Below are positions 52,045-60,573 of a stretch of DNA of 64,000 nucleotides, one piece after another. How positions within the stretch are numbered: the first letter of the stretch is position 1; the number at the start of each line of letters is the position of its first letter. The stretch covers positions 3,968,001 to 4,032,000 of the forward strand of contig OW818693.1 in NCBI GenBank assembly GCA_942493335.1, given 5' to 3'. Under the pieces are notes generated by a model. That model did not search any database. It was not told the DNA's origin and worked only from the letters and a program-made list of their open reading frames with translations. The stretch comes from JAEWSN01 sp942493335 (GTDB lineage Bacteria; Bacillota; Clostridia; DSM-8532). Made by a program: the position numbers and the translations under genes.

Positions 52045-53646
52045 TCAGCGTTTACGACATTCGCAGACCGACATGCCGGTGTGCTTTTTGAACAGGATGC
52101 TGAAATAGTGGGGATCGTCGATTCCGATCCGCTTGCCGATCTCACAGGATTTCATGTCGCTTTGCGTAACGAACTCGAAGGCCTGCGACATGCGTTCCCG
52201 CGTGACGTAGTCCACAAAACTGCGGCCTGTCTTGCGACGGAACAACCGGGAAAGATGGCTGGGGCTGACGTAGAAGGCGGCCGCTGTTCCGGAGAGCGTC
52301 AGCGAAGCATCGCCCAGGTTCGCCCGGATGAACGTGAGAACGCGTTCGACGAGAGGGTCGGTGGAGATTCTTTCCTTGGTGGTTTGCAGCGCGGCCACCT
52401 GGTCGATCAGGTTTCCCAAAAAGACCTTCATGTCCGGCAGATTGTCGATGCCAAGGATGGATTCGATCAGCTGCGGATTCTCATCCGGCTGTGCGTCGCC
52501 CTCGGCATGATGCGCACGTATGACCTGTCCGCACACCAGGACAATATCAAGGGCTTCCTGACGCAGAAGAGGCAGGCTTCGGCTGTCAGCTGGCAGCAGT
52601 TGGAAAAAGCTATTATCCACAAGGCTGCGTGCCTTGTCTGCCAAGCCGGCACCTAATAAAAGGGAGAGCCGGTCAAGCCGCCCGGTGCGATCGCCGCCAT
52701 CGACGGCAAGAAGGGATTGCGCGTCACCACAACGGATCACCCGGTTGCGGCCGAACACGACCTTTCCCGAGACCGCCCGGCAGGCTTCACGATAACTGCC
52801 GGAAAGCGCGTCGAGATGCTCCATCCGTGAGCCGGTGCCGATTGTAACATAGCAATGGCATCCATTGAGGAGCTGCGTCAGCAGGACCTCGCCGCAGGCA
52901 TCCAGATCCAACGCGGTGTTGCCGTTCACCACCGCGATGCGCTTCGGTCCGTCCGCCAGGACGAACAGCCCGTCGTCCGCACGGAATGTTTTCCGGACAA
53001 GGCCCAACGCTTTCGAGGCAAGTTCCCGCTGGATCGTTTCGTCGCAGTCTCCCGCATCGACCGGCTCGACTTCAATGACGGCGGTTTGGAAGGGTCCGGC
53101 ATCCGGCAGGGGAAATGAACCGGTCTCTCGTAATTCCTTCAGTGCGGCATCCTGATCTCCGCACCCCGTGAGGAGGCAGAGCAAGGCGTTTTCCTGCAGC
53201 GTCGGCCGCAAATCCGTCTGCCGGCGGCGCAGCTGCTCCAAGTCCTGACTCAGATGACGTTCCTCCCTAATCCTGTCCCGGAGGGCGGTGGCCGTCTGTG
53301 TCAGTTCCTCGGCGCGGAGCGGCTTGAGAAGGAAATCGGAGACTCCGATCTTGATGCAGGACTTTGCGTACTCGAATTCGTCGTGTCCGGTGACGATGAC
53401 AATTCGGATGGACGGGTTTCGCTCGATGACCATGCGGCTGAACTCTATGCCATCGATGGCTGGCATGCAGATGTCCGTAAAGATGATGTCGGGTCGGACT
53501 TCATCCAATAGCGCCAATGCATCCCCTGCGCCGGAGGCTTCCGCGACAATCTCCATATCAAGCGCAGCCCAGTCGACCCGCATGCGGATCAGGCTGCGGA
53601 TCAGGATTTCATCGTCAACGATCATGACGCGCATGCGCTCTTCCAT
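52045..53646 (-). CDS. YesN-type response regulator (no adjacent kinase)
   Basis: 533 residues, start behind GGGGGACAGGA. Receiver with VDDE, phosphoacceptor Asp58 in FTDICMP, TGHDEFEYAKSC and LLKPLRAEE. C-terminal AraC-type HTH (SGTAAAFYVSPSHLSRLFRR, IGKRIGIDDPHYFSILFKKH). It stands at the head of importer D and should activate it. No kinase gene adjoins it; the unpaired YesM-type kinase at 44456-46393, 6 kb away behind convergent operons, is the best local candidate. Confidence 0.92.
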   Translation of the reverse strand: MEERMRVMIVDDEILIRSLIRMRVDWAALDMEIVAEASGAGDALALLDEVRPDIIFTDICMPAIDGIEFSRMVIERNPSIRIVIVTGHDEFEYAKSCIKIGVSDFLLKPLRAEELTQTATALRDRIREERHLSQDLEQLRRRQTDLRPTLQENALLCLLTGCGDQDAALKELRETGSFPLPDAGPFQTAVIEVEPVDAGDCDETIQRELASKALGLVRKTFRADDGLFVLADGPKRIAVVNGNTALDLDACGEVLLTQLLNGCHCYVTIGTGSRMEHLDALSGSYREACRAVSGKVVFGRNRVIRCGDAQSLLAVDGGDRTGRLDRLSLLLGAGLADKARSLVDNSFFQLLPADSRSLPLLRQEALDIVLVCGQVIRAHHAEGDAQPDENPQLIESILGIDNLPDMKVFLGNLIDQVAALQTTKERISTDPLVERVLTFIRANLGDASLTLSGTAAAFYVSPSHLSRLFRRKTGRSFVDYVTRERMSQAFEFVTQSDMKSCEIGKRIGIDDPHYFSILFKKHTGMSVCECRKR

Positions 53647-53742
53647 TCCTGTCCCCCGTTCATTTCATAGGATGAAACACTCTAAATTCATCATACTGAA
53701 ACGAAAACGCAAACGCAAGCGTCAGTCTCTGGAGGTGACCGA

Positions 53743-55221
53743 TCAGTCGGTTACCGTAATGGTGCTCGAGATCATTCCCATCCAGCAGGTGTACCCGATC
53801 TGTCCGGCTTTCAGCGGGGTGAACGAAAGGATATTGTCACCGGGTTGCAAATCCTTCTGGATGTTGAATTCAGGAATAAGGACGGTTCCGTTGCATCCGT
53901 TCAGGCTGCCGGCGTCGACGTGCAGGTTGAACCGGACCGGAACGCCTTTCTTCACGGTAATGGCAGGGTAAGCGTTCGACTGCACTTCACCCTTGACAAT
54001 CTGCACGTCTCCTGAAGTCTTGGGTGCTCCGACAGTAGAGCTTGCCGAAGCGCTTGAGATGGCGGAGGAAGGTTGCGCCAAAGATGATTGAGTGGAGGAA
54101 GGTTGCGCCGAGGATGGCTGTGCTGAAGATGATTGTGCGAAGGATGGCTGTGAGAAGGAAGAAAGCCCGAAGACCTGCATGCCCCCAAGACTGAATCCCC
54201 GCTGCATCATGATGACGCCAAGCACCACAACCAGGATGGCGCTGAACCGAAGGATGGATCGGGTGAACTTTCTGCTGAGCAGGGTGCTGATGGCGCCGAA
54301 GCCGAACATGAGCGGAACGGTTCCCACACTGAACACCAGCATCGACAGGGCGCCTGCGATTGCACTCCCGGTTCCCAATGCATACAGTTGCATGGCCTGC
54401 AATGGGCCACAAGGCATCAGGCCGTTCAGGAGCCCCACAACAAAGGGGCCTCGTTCGCCGGACTTTCCCATCAGCGTGTTGCGGATACCGGCAGGCATAT
54501 GGATCTGAAAGCGGCGAAGGGCGGGAACAAGACCCAGCATGTTGATGCCCATCACGACCATGAACAATCCGGCCAGAATGGCGACAATGCCGCGGGCATA
54601 TCCGGAAAAGCTTATGACGGAGCCCAATGCGCCGACCACGCCCCCTACGAGGGTATAGGAGAGGACCCGGCCGCCATTGTAGAGGAGACTGGGCTTCCAT
54701 TCTGCCTGCGCAGTTCCGTCCGGCTTTCGTACCAGGCATTGGGAGAGATTGATGCCGCCACACATGGCAATGCAGTGGAGCGAGGTCAGCAAACCCACCA
54801 CAAACAGCATGCCATATCCCATGGAGGCCTTCACTTGCGGGATGAAGTTGAATCCGACCGTTCGATCGACAAGAAGATACAGGGCGATCAGCAAAATCCC
54901 GACGCCTGCCAATTGCAGAGGGCTTAATGTGCCCGGTTTCCTTTTTTCGAAGGTTGGTACTGCATCCCTGTCATGTCCCCTGTTCTTTTTACTGGAAGGG
55001 ATCGCTTCGGAAACTTCATAGCCTGCATTGCAAATGGCTTGATGCACTTCCGTTTCATTTGTCATGAGAGAATCGTATACGATTGTAGCGGAAGTGCTTT
55101 TGAAGCTAGCCGTGACTTCCGATACACCCTGTACGGATAAAAGCGCGCGTTGTATTGCCTTCTCGCATTGGGTACAGGTCATTCCATCGATGCCGATGGT
55201 TTTCTTTATCCGTAACACCAT
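53743..55221 (-). CDS. HMA-domain / TauE-SafE-type membrane / cupredoxin fusion protein
   Basis: 492 residues from the ATG at 55221 behind GGAGGT. Residues 1-70 are a heavy-metal-associated domain with the metal motif GMTCTQCE (Cys16, Cys19). Residues about 95-345 form a polytopic membrane domain of the DsbD/SafE type (GLLTSLHCIAMCGGINLSQC, GLLNGLMPCGPLQAMQLYAL), with cysteine pairs near two helices. A Ser/Ala/Gln/Pro pentad linker follows. Residues about 400-492 are a cupredoxin-like domain with NGCNGTVLIP and GYTCWMGM as probable copper ligands. The likely role is copper or thiol/metal handling at the membrane. Direction of transport is not shown by the sequence. Confidence 0.82.
   Translation of the reverse strand: MVLRIKKTIGIDGMTCTQCEKAIQRALLSVQGVSEVTASFKSTSATIVYDSLMTNETEVHQAICNAGYEVSEAIPSSKKNRGHDRDAVPTFEKRKPGTLSPLQLAGVGILLIALYLLVDRTVGFNFIPQVKASMGYGMLFVVGLLTSLHCIAMCGGINLSQCLVRKPDGTAQAEWKPSLLYNGGRVLSYTLVGGVVGALGSVISFSGYARGIVAILAGLFMVVMGINMLGLVPALRRFQIHMPAGIRNTLMGKSGERGPFVVGLLNGLMPCGPLQAMQLYALGTGSAIAGALSMLVFSVGTVPLMFGFGAISTLLSRKFTRSILRFSAILVVVLGVIMMQRGFSLGGMQVFGLSSFSQPSFAQSSSAQPSSAQPSSTQSSLAQPSSAISSASASSTVGAPKTSGDVQIVKGEVQSNAYPAITVKKGVPVRFNLHVDAGSLNGCNGTVLIPEFNIQKDLQPGDNILSFTPLKAGQIGYTCWMGMISSTITVTD
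54063..54155 (-). repeat. 15/30-bp coding minisatellite in the linker of the fusion protein
   Basis: GAGGAAGGTTGCGCC recurs at 30-base spacing with degenerate 15-base units between. It encodes the SSAQPSSAQPSSTQSSLAQP linker between the membrane and cupredoxin domains. Copy number may vary between strains. Confidence 0.7.
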
Positions 55222-55258
55222 TTGCGCACCTCCGTCCAATCGGTTCCAGAATCTGCTG

Positions 55259-55969
55259 CTACTTCAGGCTATAGGGTTTCAGGAACTTTTCCACCAATTC
55301 CTTCTTTCCGTTGGCATCCTTGACTTCCACTTTTGCGAAGACCCATTCCTGCATTTTCGCCGGATCCACACCAGCATCCATGAAGGGTTGCGGATTCAGG
55401 ACAAAGACAATATCCTTGTCATTCGTGGAAAGGTCCTTGGCCCATTCGAACATGTCGCCGTTTCCAAATGCGACCCCATAATGATCCAGCTTTTCGTGAT
55501 AGCCGATGAGGCTCCGATGGGTTTCGACGATCTTCCTGAAGCTGTCCAGCGGTTTCGGTTCCCCGGTGTAGGCGGATTTGTCCGTGCCTTGTTCGGAGTG
55601 CACCATCAGTAGATTTTTCGCCGCATCATGCCAATAGGTTCCTTCGGGAAGCTTCTTCGGATCAAGGCCGGCATCCAGGAACGGTTTTGCATCGAATTCC
55701 ATCATCAGATCCGGTTTTCCCGCCGCGCTGAAGTCTTTGCTCCAGACGAACCTTTCCCCGCCGGGAGATTGGAGGGACCAGCCATTGTTCGTCCCGTCCG
55801 TTGCGACCTTGTCCCCGAGGGACGTCAAGACACTATCGAAGGATGTCACGGACACTTTACCGATGACATCCGTGGCAGTACAGCCCGCAGTGAGCAGCAC
55901 ACCCGACAGAACTGCGGCGGCCAGTGCGATTTTTCCCACTGAGGCGGCTTTCACATTCATATGATTCAT
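55259..55969 (-). CDS. lipoprotein with an internally duplicated domain, unknown function
   Basis: 236 residues from the ATG at 55969 with GGAGG ten bases upstream. Lipobox LTAGC with Cys30. Two similar segments follow. Segment 1 (about 60-115) contains RFVWSKDFSAAGKPDLMMEF and KPFLDAGLDPKKL. Segment 2 (about 165-220) contains MFEWAKDLSTNDKDIVFVLN and QPFMDAGVDPAKM. I do not recognise a named function. It is 37 bases upstream of the HMA-TauE-cupredoxin gene on the same strand, with a CsoR-like palindrome in its promoter, so a part in metal or redox stress is likely (inference). Confidence 0.75.
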   Translation of the reverse strand: MNHMNVKAASVGKIALAAAVLSGVLLTAGCTATDVIGKVSVTSFDSVLTSLGDKVATDGTNNGWSLQSPGGERFVWSKDFSAAGKPDLMMEFDAKPFLDAGLDPKKLPEGTYWHDAAKNLLMVHSEQGTDKSAYTGEPKPLDSFRKIVETHRSLIGYHEKLDHYGVAFGNGDMFEWAKDLSTNDKDIVFVLNPQPFMDAGVDPAKMQEWVFAKVEVKDANGKKELVEKFLKPYSLK

Positions 55970-55999
55970 GATGTCCGGTTCCTCCGTCATTCCATGTAT

Positions 56000-56016
56000 A
56001 TACCCCGGCGGGGTAT
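56000..56016. promoter_or_regulatory. CsoR-like operator
   Basis: ATACCCC-GGC-GGGGTAT is a perfect 7-bp inverted repeat with a 3-base centre, 31 bases before the lipoprotein start. CsoR/CstR-family repressors bind G-tract palindromes of the ATACCCC...GGGGTAT type and respond to copper or persulfide. On the minus strand it overlaps a TATATA -10-like element. No CsoR gene is in the window. Confidence 0.6.
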
Positions 56017-56123
56017 TCTGTGTTTCTAGTATCGCATGGAGTCATGGAGAAATTATGGAGAACCTTTGTTGAGGCGGAAAAGCTTGCGGTGCATATCGTG
56101 CGCAACCAGCATCCTTGTATGCG

Positions 56124-57533
56124 TCACGGGGACTTGTGTTCGTTTCGGTCGACAGGCAGGCTGATCTGGAAAGAGGCCCCCGCTCCTTCTTCGCTGGCGA
56201 CGGCAATTGTGCCGCCATGAGCTTCCACAATGGCCTTCACGAGCGAAAGACCGATTCCTGACCCTCCGGTGGTTCTGTTCCTCGAAACATCCGCCCGGTA
56301 GAAGCGCTCAAACACATGCGGAAGGTCCTTTGCGGGAATGCCTGTTCCGGTATCCGAAATCTGCAGGACCACCTGATTCTTTTCCCTGCGGGATGTCAGT
56401 GTGATGCTGCCGCCTGCGGGGGTGAATTTCAACGCATTGGAAACAAGATTGATGACAACCTGACTCATCTTGTCCTTGTCCGCATAAAGAACACTGTCGT
56501 CGCAGTCGATGAGAACCTGGATTCCCTTCTGACGGAAGGTCGTCTCGAAAGTCTCCATCAGCCGTCTCAGGAAGGGTTCTGCCGGAAGCTCCGCTTTTTC
56601 CAGCATCAACGTGTCGCTGTCGTATTGGGCCAGCTTTTCGAGATCCATGACCAGGCGCGAAATCCGCAGGATTTCTTCGTGGCAGCTTTCAAGTCTTTGC
56701 ACGGTGGGTTCCCAAACTCCATCGATCATGGTTTCAAGGTGGGTTTGCAGGGTGGCCAGCGGGGTGCGCAGTTCATGCGCAACGTCTCCGGTCAGACGTT
56801 TTCGCAGGGATTCCTGACTCTCCAGGGATTCGGCCAGTTGATTGACGGTTTCGGACAATTGGACGATTTCGGTCGTGCTGGAGTTGGTTTTGATTCGGGA
56901 ACCGTACATCCCTTTGCCGATCGCCTGGGCCGCGTCATTGACAAGGGAGATGGGGTTGCTGATTCTCCGCGAGAGCAGCATGCCGAAAGCGAGCGCGAGA
57001 AGAAGGGAGAACAGGCCGACTCCAATGAATATGCCATTCAGGGTTTTGATGAAGTGCATGTCGATGTCATTGTAAAAATAAGGTCCGTAATAGGCGATAT
57101 CCACTGTCCCAAGTTTCGCGCCACCCTGCGCAAGGTCAATGGTCTCCTTCGTCAACTGCCCATTCCATCCGGGATTGCTTGTTTTCATGTTATGGGTCAT
57201 GTCCTGGATCATCTGTTGGCACATTCCCTGATTATACGTGTAGGCATCCCAAATCATCGTTCCCTCGACATCCTTTACTTGAAGGATCAGCCCCTGTTCC
57301 ATGGCGTAAATGCCCAAATCCTGAATGGCGGATGCGTCAAACTGCCCATCCACGTGGATTTTTGCGGCAATCAGTCCGGCAATTTCCTGGGTCTGCTTTT
57401 GCTGATTTTGCTGGATGTAGTCCCGGAAATGCTTCTCGAGTTGAATGTTCGAAAAAACCCCGATCAGCAGAACGCAAATCAGAGCTGTTGCAGCGAAGGA
57501 CAGGGTCAGTTTCGTTCGGAGTCCGTATTTCAT
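56124..57533 (-). CDS. membrane sensor histidine kinase (HisKA type)
   Basis: 469 residues from the ATG at 57533, one base after the stop of the response regulator. Membrane helices at about 8-28 and 165-188 bracket an extracytoplasmic domain of about 135 residues. That domain has several Met, His and Cys residues (MCQQMIQDMTHNMKTSNPGW), which may bind metal. HAMP, then phosphoacceptor His253 in DVAHELRTPLA, then N-box NLVSNALKF, G1 DTGTGI, and G2 GSGIGLSLV. With the neighbouring regulator it probably controls the metal/cupredoxin genes (inference). Confidence 0.92.
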   Translation of the reverse strand: MKYGLRTKLTLSFAATALICVLLIGVFSNIQLEKHFRDYIQQNQQKQTQEIAGLIAAKIHVDGQFDASAIQDLGIYAMEQGLILQVKDVEGTMIWDAYTYNQGMCQQMIQDMTHNMKTSNPGWNGQLTKETIDLAQGGAKLGTVDIAYYGPYFYNDIDMHFIKTLNGIFIGVGLFSLLLALAFGMLLSRRISNPISLVNDAAQAIGKGMYGSRIKTNSSTTEIVQLSETVNQLAESLESQESLRKRLTGDVAHELRTPLATLQTHLETMIDGVWEPTVQRLESCHEEILRISRLVMDLEKLAQYDSDTLMLEKAELPAEPFLRRLMETFETTFRQKGIQVLIDCDDSVLYADKDKMSQVVINLVSNALKFTPAGGSITLTSRREKNQVVLQISDTGTGIPAKDLPHVFERFYRADVSRNRTTGGSGIGLSLVKAIVEAHGGTIAVASEEGAGASFQISLPVDRNEHKSP

Positions 57534-57534
57534 T

Positions 57535-58233
57535 TCACTCACCGCCAAACTTATAGCCGATTCCATGGATGGTCAGGATGTAGACTGGATTTTTCGTATC
57601 CGATTCAATCTTCTGACGCAGGTTTTTGATATGGGAATCGACAGTTCGATCAAATCCCTCGTAGTCGCTGCCCAAGGCGGAAACAATCAATTCTTCCCGT
57701 GTGAAAACGCGGGTCGGATACGCGATGAGGGTCGTCAGGATTTTATACTCGTTTGGCGTGAGGTTCACGAGTTCCCCTTGCTTTCGCACCTCATGCTTCT
57801 GATTTTCAATGACCAGATCCCGATCATTGAAGATCATCGTATTGAACAGCGGCGCAGATTCCGCGCTTCTGCGCAGCAAGGCATGAACGCGGGCCAGAAG
57901 TTCCCGGACACTGAATGGCTTTGTCATGTAGTCATCCGCTCCGATATCCAGACCTTTCAGCATGTCGGATTCGGCAGCCTTGGCTGTCAGCATGATGATG
58001 GGCAGGCGGGAGGTCTTTCGGATTTTTTTGCAGAAATCCTCGCCAGACATGTCTGGCAGCATCAGATCAAGAATCAACAGATCAAGTGCATGGCGTTCCA
58101 TGACTTTTTGTGCCTGGGCACAGTCATATGCATGAAACACGGTATATCCGCTGCTTTCAAGGTACGATTTGATGGCTTCGACGATCTTTGCTTCATCGTC
58201 GACCACGAGGATTTTCTGTTGTTTCAACGCCAT
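57535..58233 (-). CDS. OmpR/PhoB-family response regulator
   Basis: 232 residues. Receiver with VDDE (11-14), phosphoacceptor Asp56 in ILDLMLP, MLTAKA and MTKPFSV. Winged helix at about 130-232 (NLTPNEYKILTTLIAYPTRV, RTVDSHIKNLRQKIE). Partner of the kinase that starts one base downstream. It lies between the separate cupredoxin gene and the lipoprotein/fusion genes on the same strand. Confidence 0.94.
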   Translation of the reverse strand: MALKQQKILVVDDEAKIVEAIKSYLESSGYTVFHAYDCAQAQKVMERHALDLLILDLMLPDMSGEDFCKKIRKTSRLPIIMLTAKAAESDMLKGLDIGADDYMTKPFSVRELLARVHALLRRSAESAPLFNTMIFNDRDLVIENQKHEVRKQGELVNLTPNEYKILTTLIAYPTRVFTREELIVSALGSDYEGFDRTVDSHIKNLRQKIESDTKNPVYILTIHGIGYKFGGE

Positions 58234-58390
58234 CGAAACACCTTCCCGGGTGGGTCAATTCTTGAACGACCCACTTATGGGTCGCATTGACAGTCGTGCC
58301 TTCCCCGCGCAGCTTCTGTCCTGGTCATGCCATCAGTATATGTTTTTGCAGCAGTACCCTGCCTATACGGTATTTACCCGGAATATACCC

Positions 58391-58915
58391 CTATTGCGGT
58401 TTTCTTTGGCAACAGGACATTCTCGAACCACTGTTGGCACCGGGAGCCACCGCCGTGGATGAATCGACATTGGCGATGTCATCGACAACTTGAATGGAGC
58501 TGGTGACCATGCCCATCCAGCAGGAGTAAGGAAGGGTGCCGGTTTCCTTCGGAGTGAATTCCAGAACGTTGTCGCCGGCCTTCAAGGCCACCTGCACATG
58601 ATATGCCGGAATAATAACGGTCCCATTGCATCCGGTGATGTTTTTCTGCTCGGCCTGAATGTGAAAGCGGACCGGTACGCCTTTCTGGACAACAATGGGC
58701 GCGTATGCATTGGTGGCCAGTTGAATCGTCACTTCCTGAACATCCCCGTTCAGTACGGCAACATTCTCCGGGTTCTTTACGGAGGCCGTTTTGCTGTACG
58801 CCGATGCTGAATTGGTGGACAACAGGTTTTTCCCCACCAAAGCGATCACCAAAACCAATACGAGGATGGCTCCTGTTTTCAGTGCCTTTGCGAACGTGGT
58901 CTGATTCTTGTTCAT
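58391..58915 (-). CDS. membrane-anchored cupredoxin-domain protein
   Basis: 174 residues from the ATG at 58915 behind GGAGGG. N-terminal anchor or signal at about 12-29 (GAILVLVLVIALVGK). A cupredoxin-like beta barrel spans about 55-145 with GCNGTVIIP (Cys96) and PYSCWMGMV (Cys132, Met134, Met136) as probable metal ligands. It is the close relative of the C-terminal domain of the fusion protein at 53743-55221. The tail ends in a second Cys-Cys pair (SRMSCCQRKPQ). It should act outside the membrane as a copper or electron carrier; the exact partner is unknown. First gene of this cluster in transcription order. Confidence 0.8.
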   Translation of the reverse strand: MNKNQTTFAKALKTGAILVLVLVIALVGKNLLSTNSASAYSKTASVKNPENVAVLNGDVQEVTIQLATNAYAPIVVQKGVPVRFHIQAEQKNITGCNGTVIIPAYHVQVALKAGDNVLEFTPKETGTLPYSCWMGMVTSSIQVVDDIANVDSSTAVAPGANSGSRMSCCQRKPQ

Positions 58916-59213
58916 CAATCATCCCTCCATATGTGCAAGCTGATACATATCCAGTGTCCCGATCATCCTAGCAAAAGAATATGGAGAAGATATGATGATT
59001 CATGGTTCATGATGAAAGATAGTAAATCCTGGTGATTCCAGGTGAATAGCGGATATCTGGCAGAAGGCGGAAGATAAAGATACAATGTACTGGACAAACG
59101 AAGAATCTCTGGTCGGAAGGGCTTGATTTGGTTCCCTTCCCCGACTGATGCAGAACCGGACTGGAGTTTCAGCTGCAATAAACCAAACAGAGCGTGATGT
59201 GGAGGAAGACAAG

Positions 59214-59348
59214 ATGAAATGGATTACGCGATCCCATGTGCTTGTTGACCGGGTAGCCTGTCCTTGGCTCATCAAGTGGGTTGTTGATTCTGAGGCCGAG
59301 TTTCTGTTTGTTGCGAACAATCAGGTTCTGCAGACGGCAAAGAAATAG
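59214..59348 (+). pseudogene. truncated chromate-resistance (ChrB C-terminal-like) protein
   Basis: 44 codons from an ATG behind GGAGG. The sequence MKWITRSHVLVDRVACPWLI followed by KWVVDSEAEFLFV is the start of the Chrome_Resist family (usual pattern KW.TR...DR.ACPWLI...D..AEF). The family domain is about 130 residues, but here a stop comes after 44 and the following 200 bases have no continuing homology I can recognise. A short open stretch near 59425-59545 ends in VNLTHIRFVDQKISLGSE and could be a remnant of this or another gene. A decayed gene is the best reading. Confidence 0.65.
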
Positions 59349-59554
59349 GCGCGCGCTGCCGCTCAGCCTCAAACGAATGGTCCGCTGCCCGTTTACAGCG
59401 GAAGCCACTAAATCGAGGAGGGAACATGTGGGAAGTCTGAATTCTGCTTTGCGATTGCACCGCAGATGAGAGGAATGTGGATGAAGCGGTGAACCTGACA
59501 CATATCCGTTTCGTCGATCAGAAGATTTCGCTGGGAAGCGAATAAAGAGGCTTC

Positions 59555-60421
59555 ATGAGTCGTTGGAGAATGAATGTGTACTTGTGCTTATTCCTGCTTA
59601 TGGTCGGATTATCCGGATGCAGTGTGAAAAGCACCGATGTCAGGCCTCATGTCGAAGAACTTCGTTTTCACAGCAACAAGCTGGTGAAGGATACAAGGCT
59701 GAAGGTCTATCTTCCAAAGGGATATGACAGGGAGGGCGCGTATTCGGTCCTGTACTTTCTGCCAGACTACGGAGGCAGCGTCGATACGGTGATGGAGCAG
59801 TATGCCATCGCAGATAAGGCGGAAAAGCTGATCGCGGAGGGCAAAATCACGCCGCTCATCATCGTCGCAGTCAGTATCGAGAGGAGCTTTGGCATCAACG
59901 CTTCGGAAAAGGTGGAATCTTTTGTCACGTCGTCGGGGAAAACTTTCCACACAGGCATGTATGAGGACTATGTGTGCAAGGAAGTCATTCCTTTTATTGA
60001 TGCGAACTATGCCACATGCGGGAAGCGGGAATGCCGATATATCGGTGGGTACTCCATGGGCGGCTTTGCGGCACTGCATCTTGCATTTCGAAATCCGGAA
60101 CTATTCTCAAAGGTGGGTGGACACAGCCCTTCGCTCTTCACAGAAGATTTTCCAGACAAAACGGTTTCGGATTGGTTATATCCTGATATGGAGACGAGGA
60201 AGAAACGGGATCCCATCTTGCTGGCACAAAGCCATGATCTGGGTGGCTTGTCTGTGTTTCTCGATGTGGAAACCGGGGGTACACCCGGTGTGAAAGTCCT
60301 GTATGATGTGTTGATCAGGCAAGGCGTTGCGGCGGAGTATCGTGAAATGTCGCTGAGTCATGGTCGGGAAAGCTGCAACGAAAATATGAATGACTATTTG
60401 ATGTTCTATTCCGGGGTATGA
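59555..60421 (+). CDS. lipoprotein esterase of the esterase-D family (alpha/beta hydrolase)
   Basis: 288 residues, start behind AAAGAGG. Lipobox GLSGC with Cys22. Alpha/beta-hydrolase order: RLKVYLPKGYDREGAYSVLY, nucleophile Ser in GGYSMGGFAAL, Asp in FLDVET, and His in SLSHGRES. Members hydrolyse acyl, feruloyl or acetyl esters of carbohydrates, or siderophore esters. As a surface lipoprotein it may act on ester-decorated glycans, but the local neighbours give no proof. Confidence 0.85.
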   Translation: MSRWRMNVYLCLFLLMVGLSGCSVKSTDVRPHVEELRFHSNKLVKDTRLKVYLPKGYDREGAYSVLYFLPDYGGSVDTVMEQYAIADKAEKLIAEGKITPLIIVAVSIERSFGINASEKVESFVTSSGKTFHTGMYEDYVCKEVIPFIDANYATCGKRECRYIGGYSMGGFAALHLAFRNPELFSKVGGHSPSLFTEDFPDKTVSDWLYPDMETRKKRDPILLAQSHDLGGLSVFLDVETGGTPGVKVLYDVLIRQGVAAEYREMSLSHGRESCNENMNDYLMFYSGV

Positions 60422-60499
60422 ATGTGTGATTTGACATGGCCCATTGAACGGTGGGATGCATATTAACCGCTCGGCATATGGCATTTGGGCGCACATTCG

Positions 60500-60573
60500 C
60501 ATGGACGGGGAAAATCGATTCGCATTCATGATGATCCGGAAGAAACGAAGAAATGGGTGGTTGAGGCGTTATG
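60500..60573 (+). pseudogene. fossil 3' end of a paralogue of the STAS-like gene at 62676
   Basis: With one frameshift this stretch reads RMDGE...SIRIHDDPEETKKWVVEAL-stop. It closely parallels HMDMAKAIRFYDDPEEAKKW ending LVEAL-stop of the intact gene (62676-63077). The similarity extends through the TTATGAAG around the stop, which here forms the start of the MBL-fold gene. Confidence 0.7.

Noticed and set aside
56316..57629. 437-residue frame opposite the HisKA kinase
   Set aside because: Shadow of the kinase and regulator ends; no domain.
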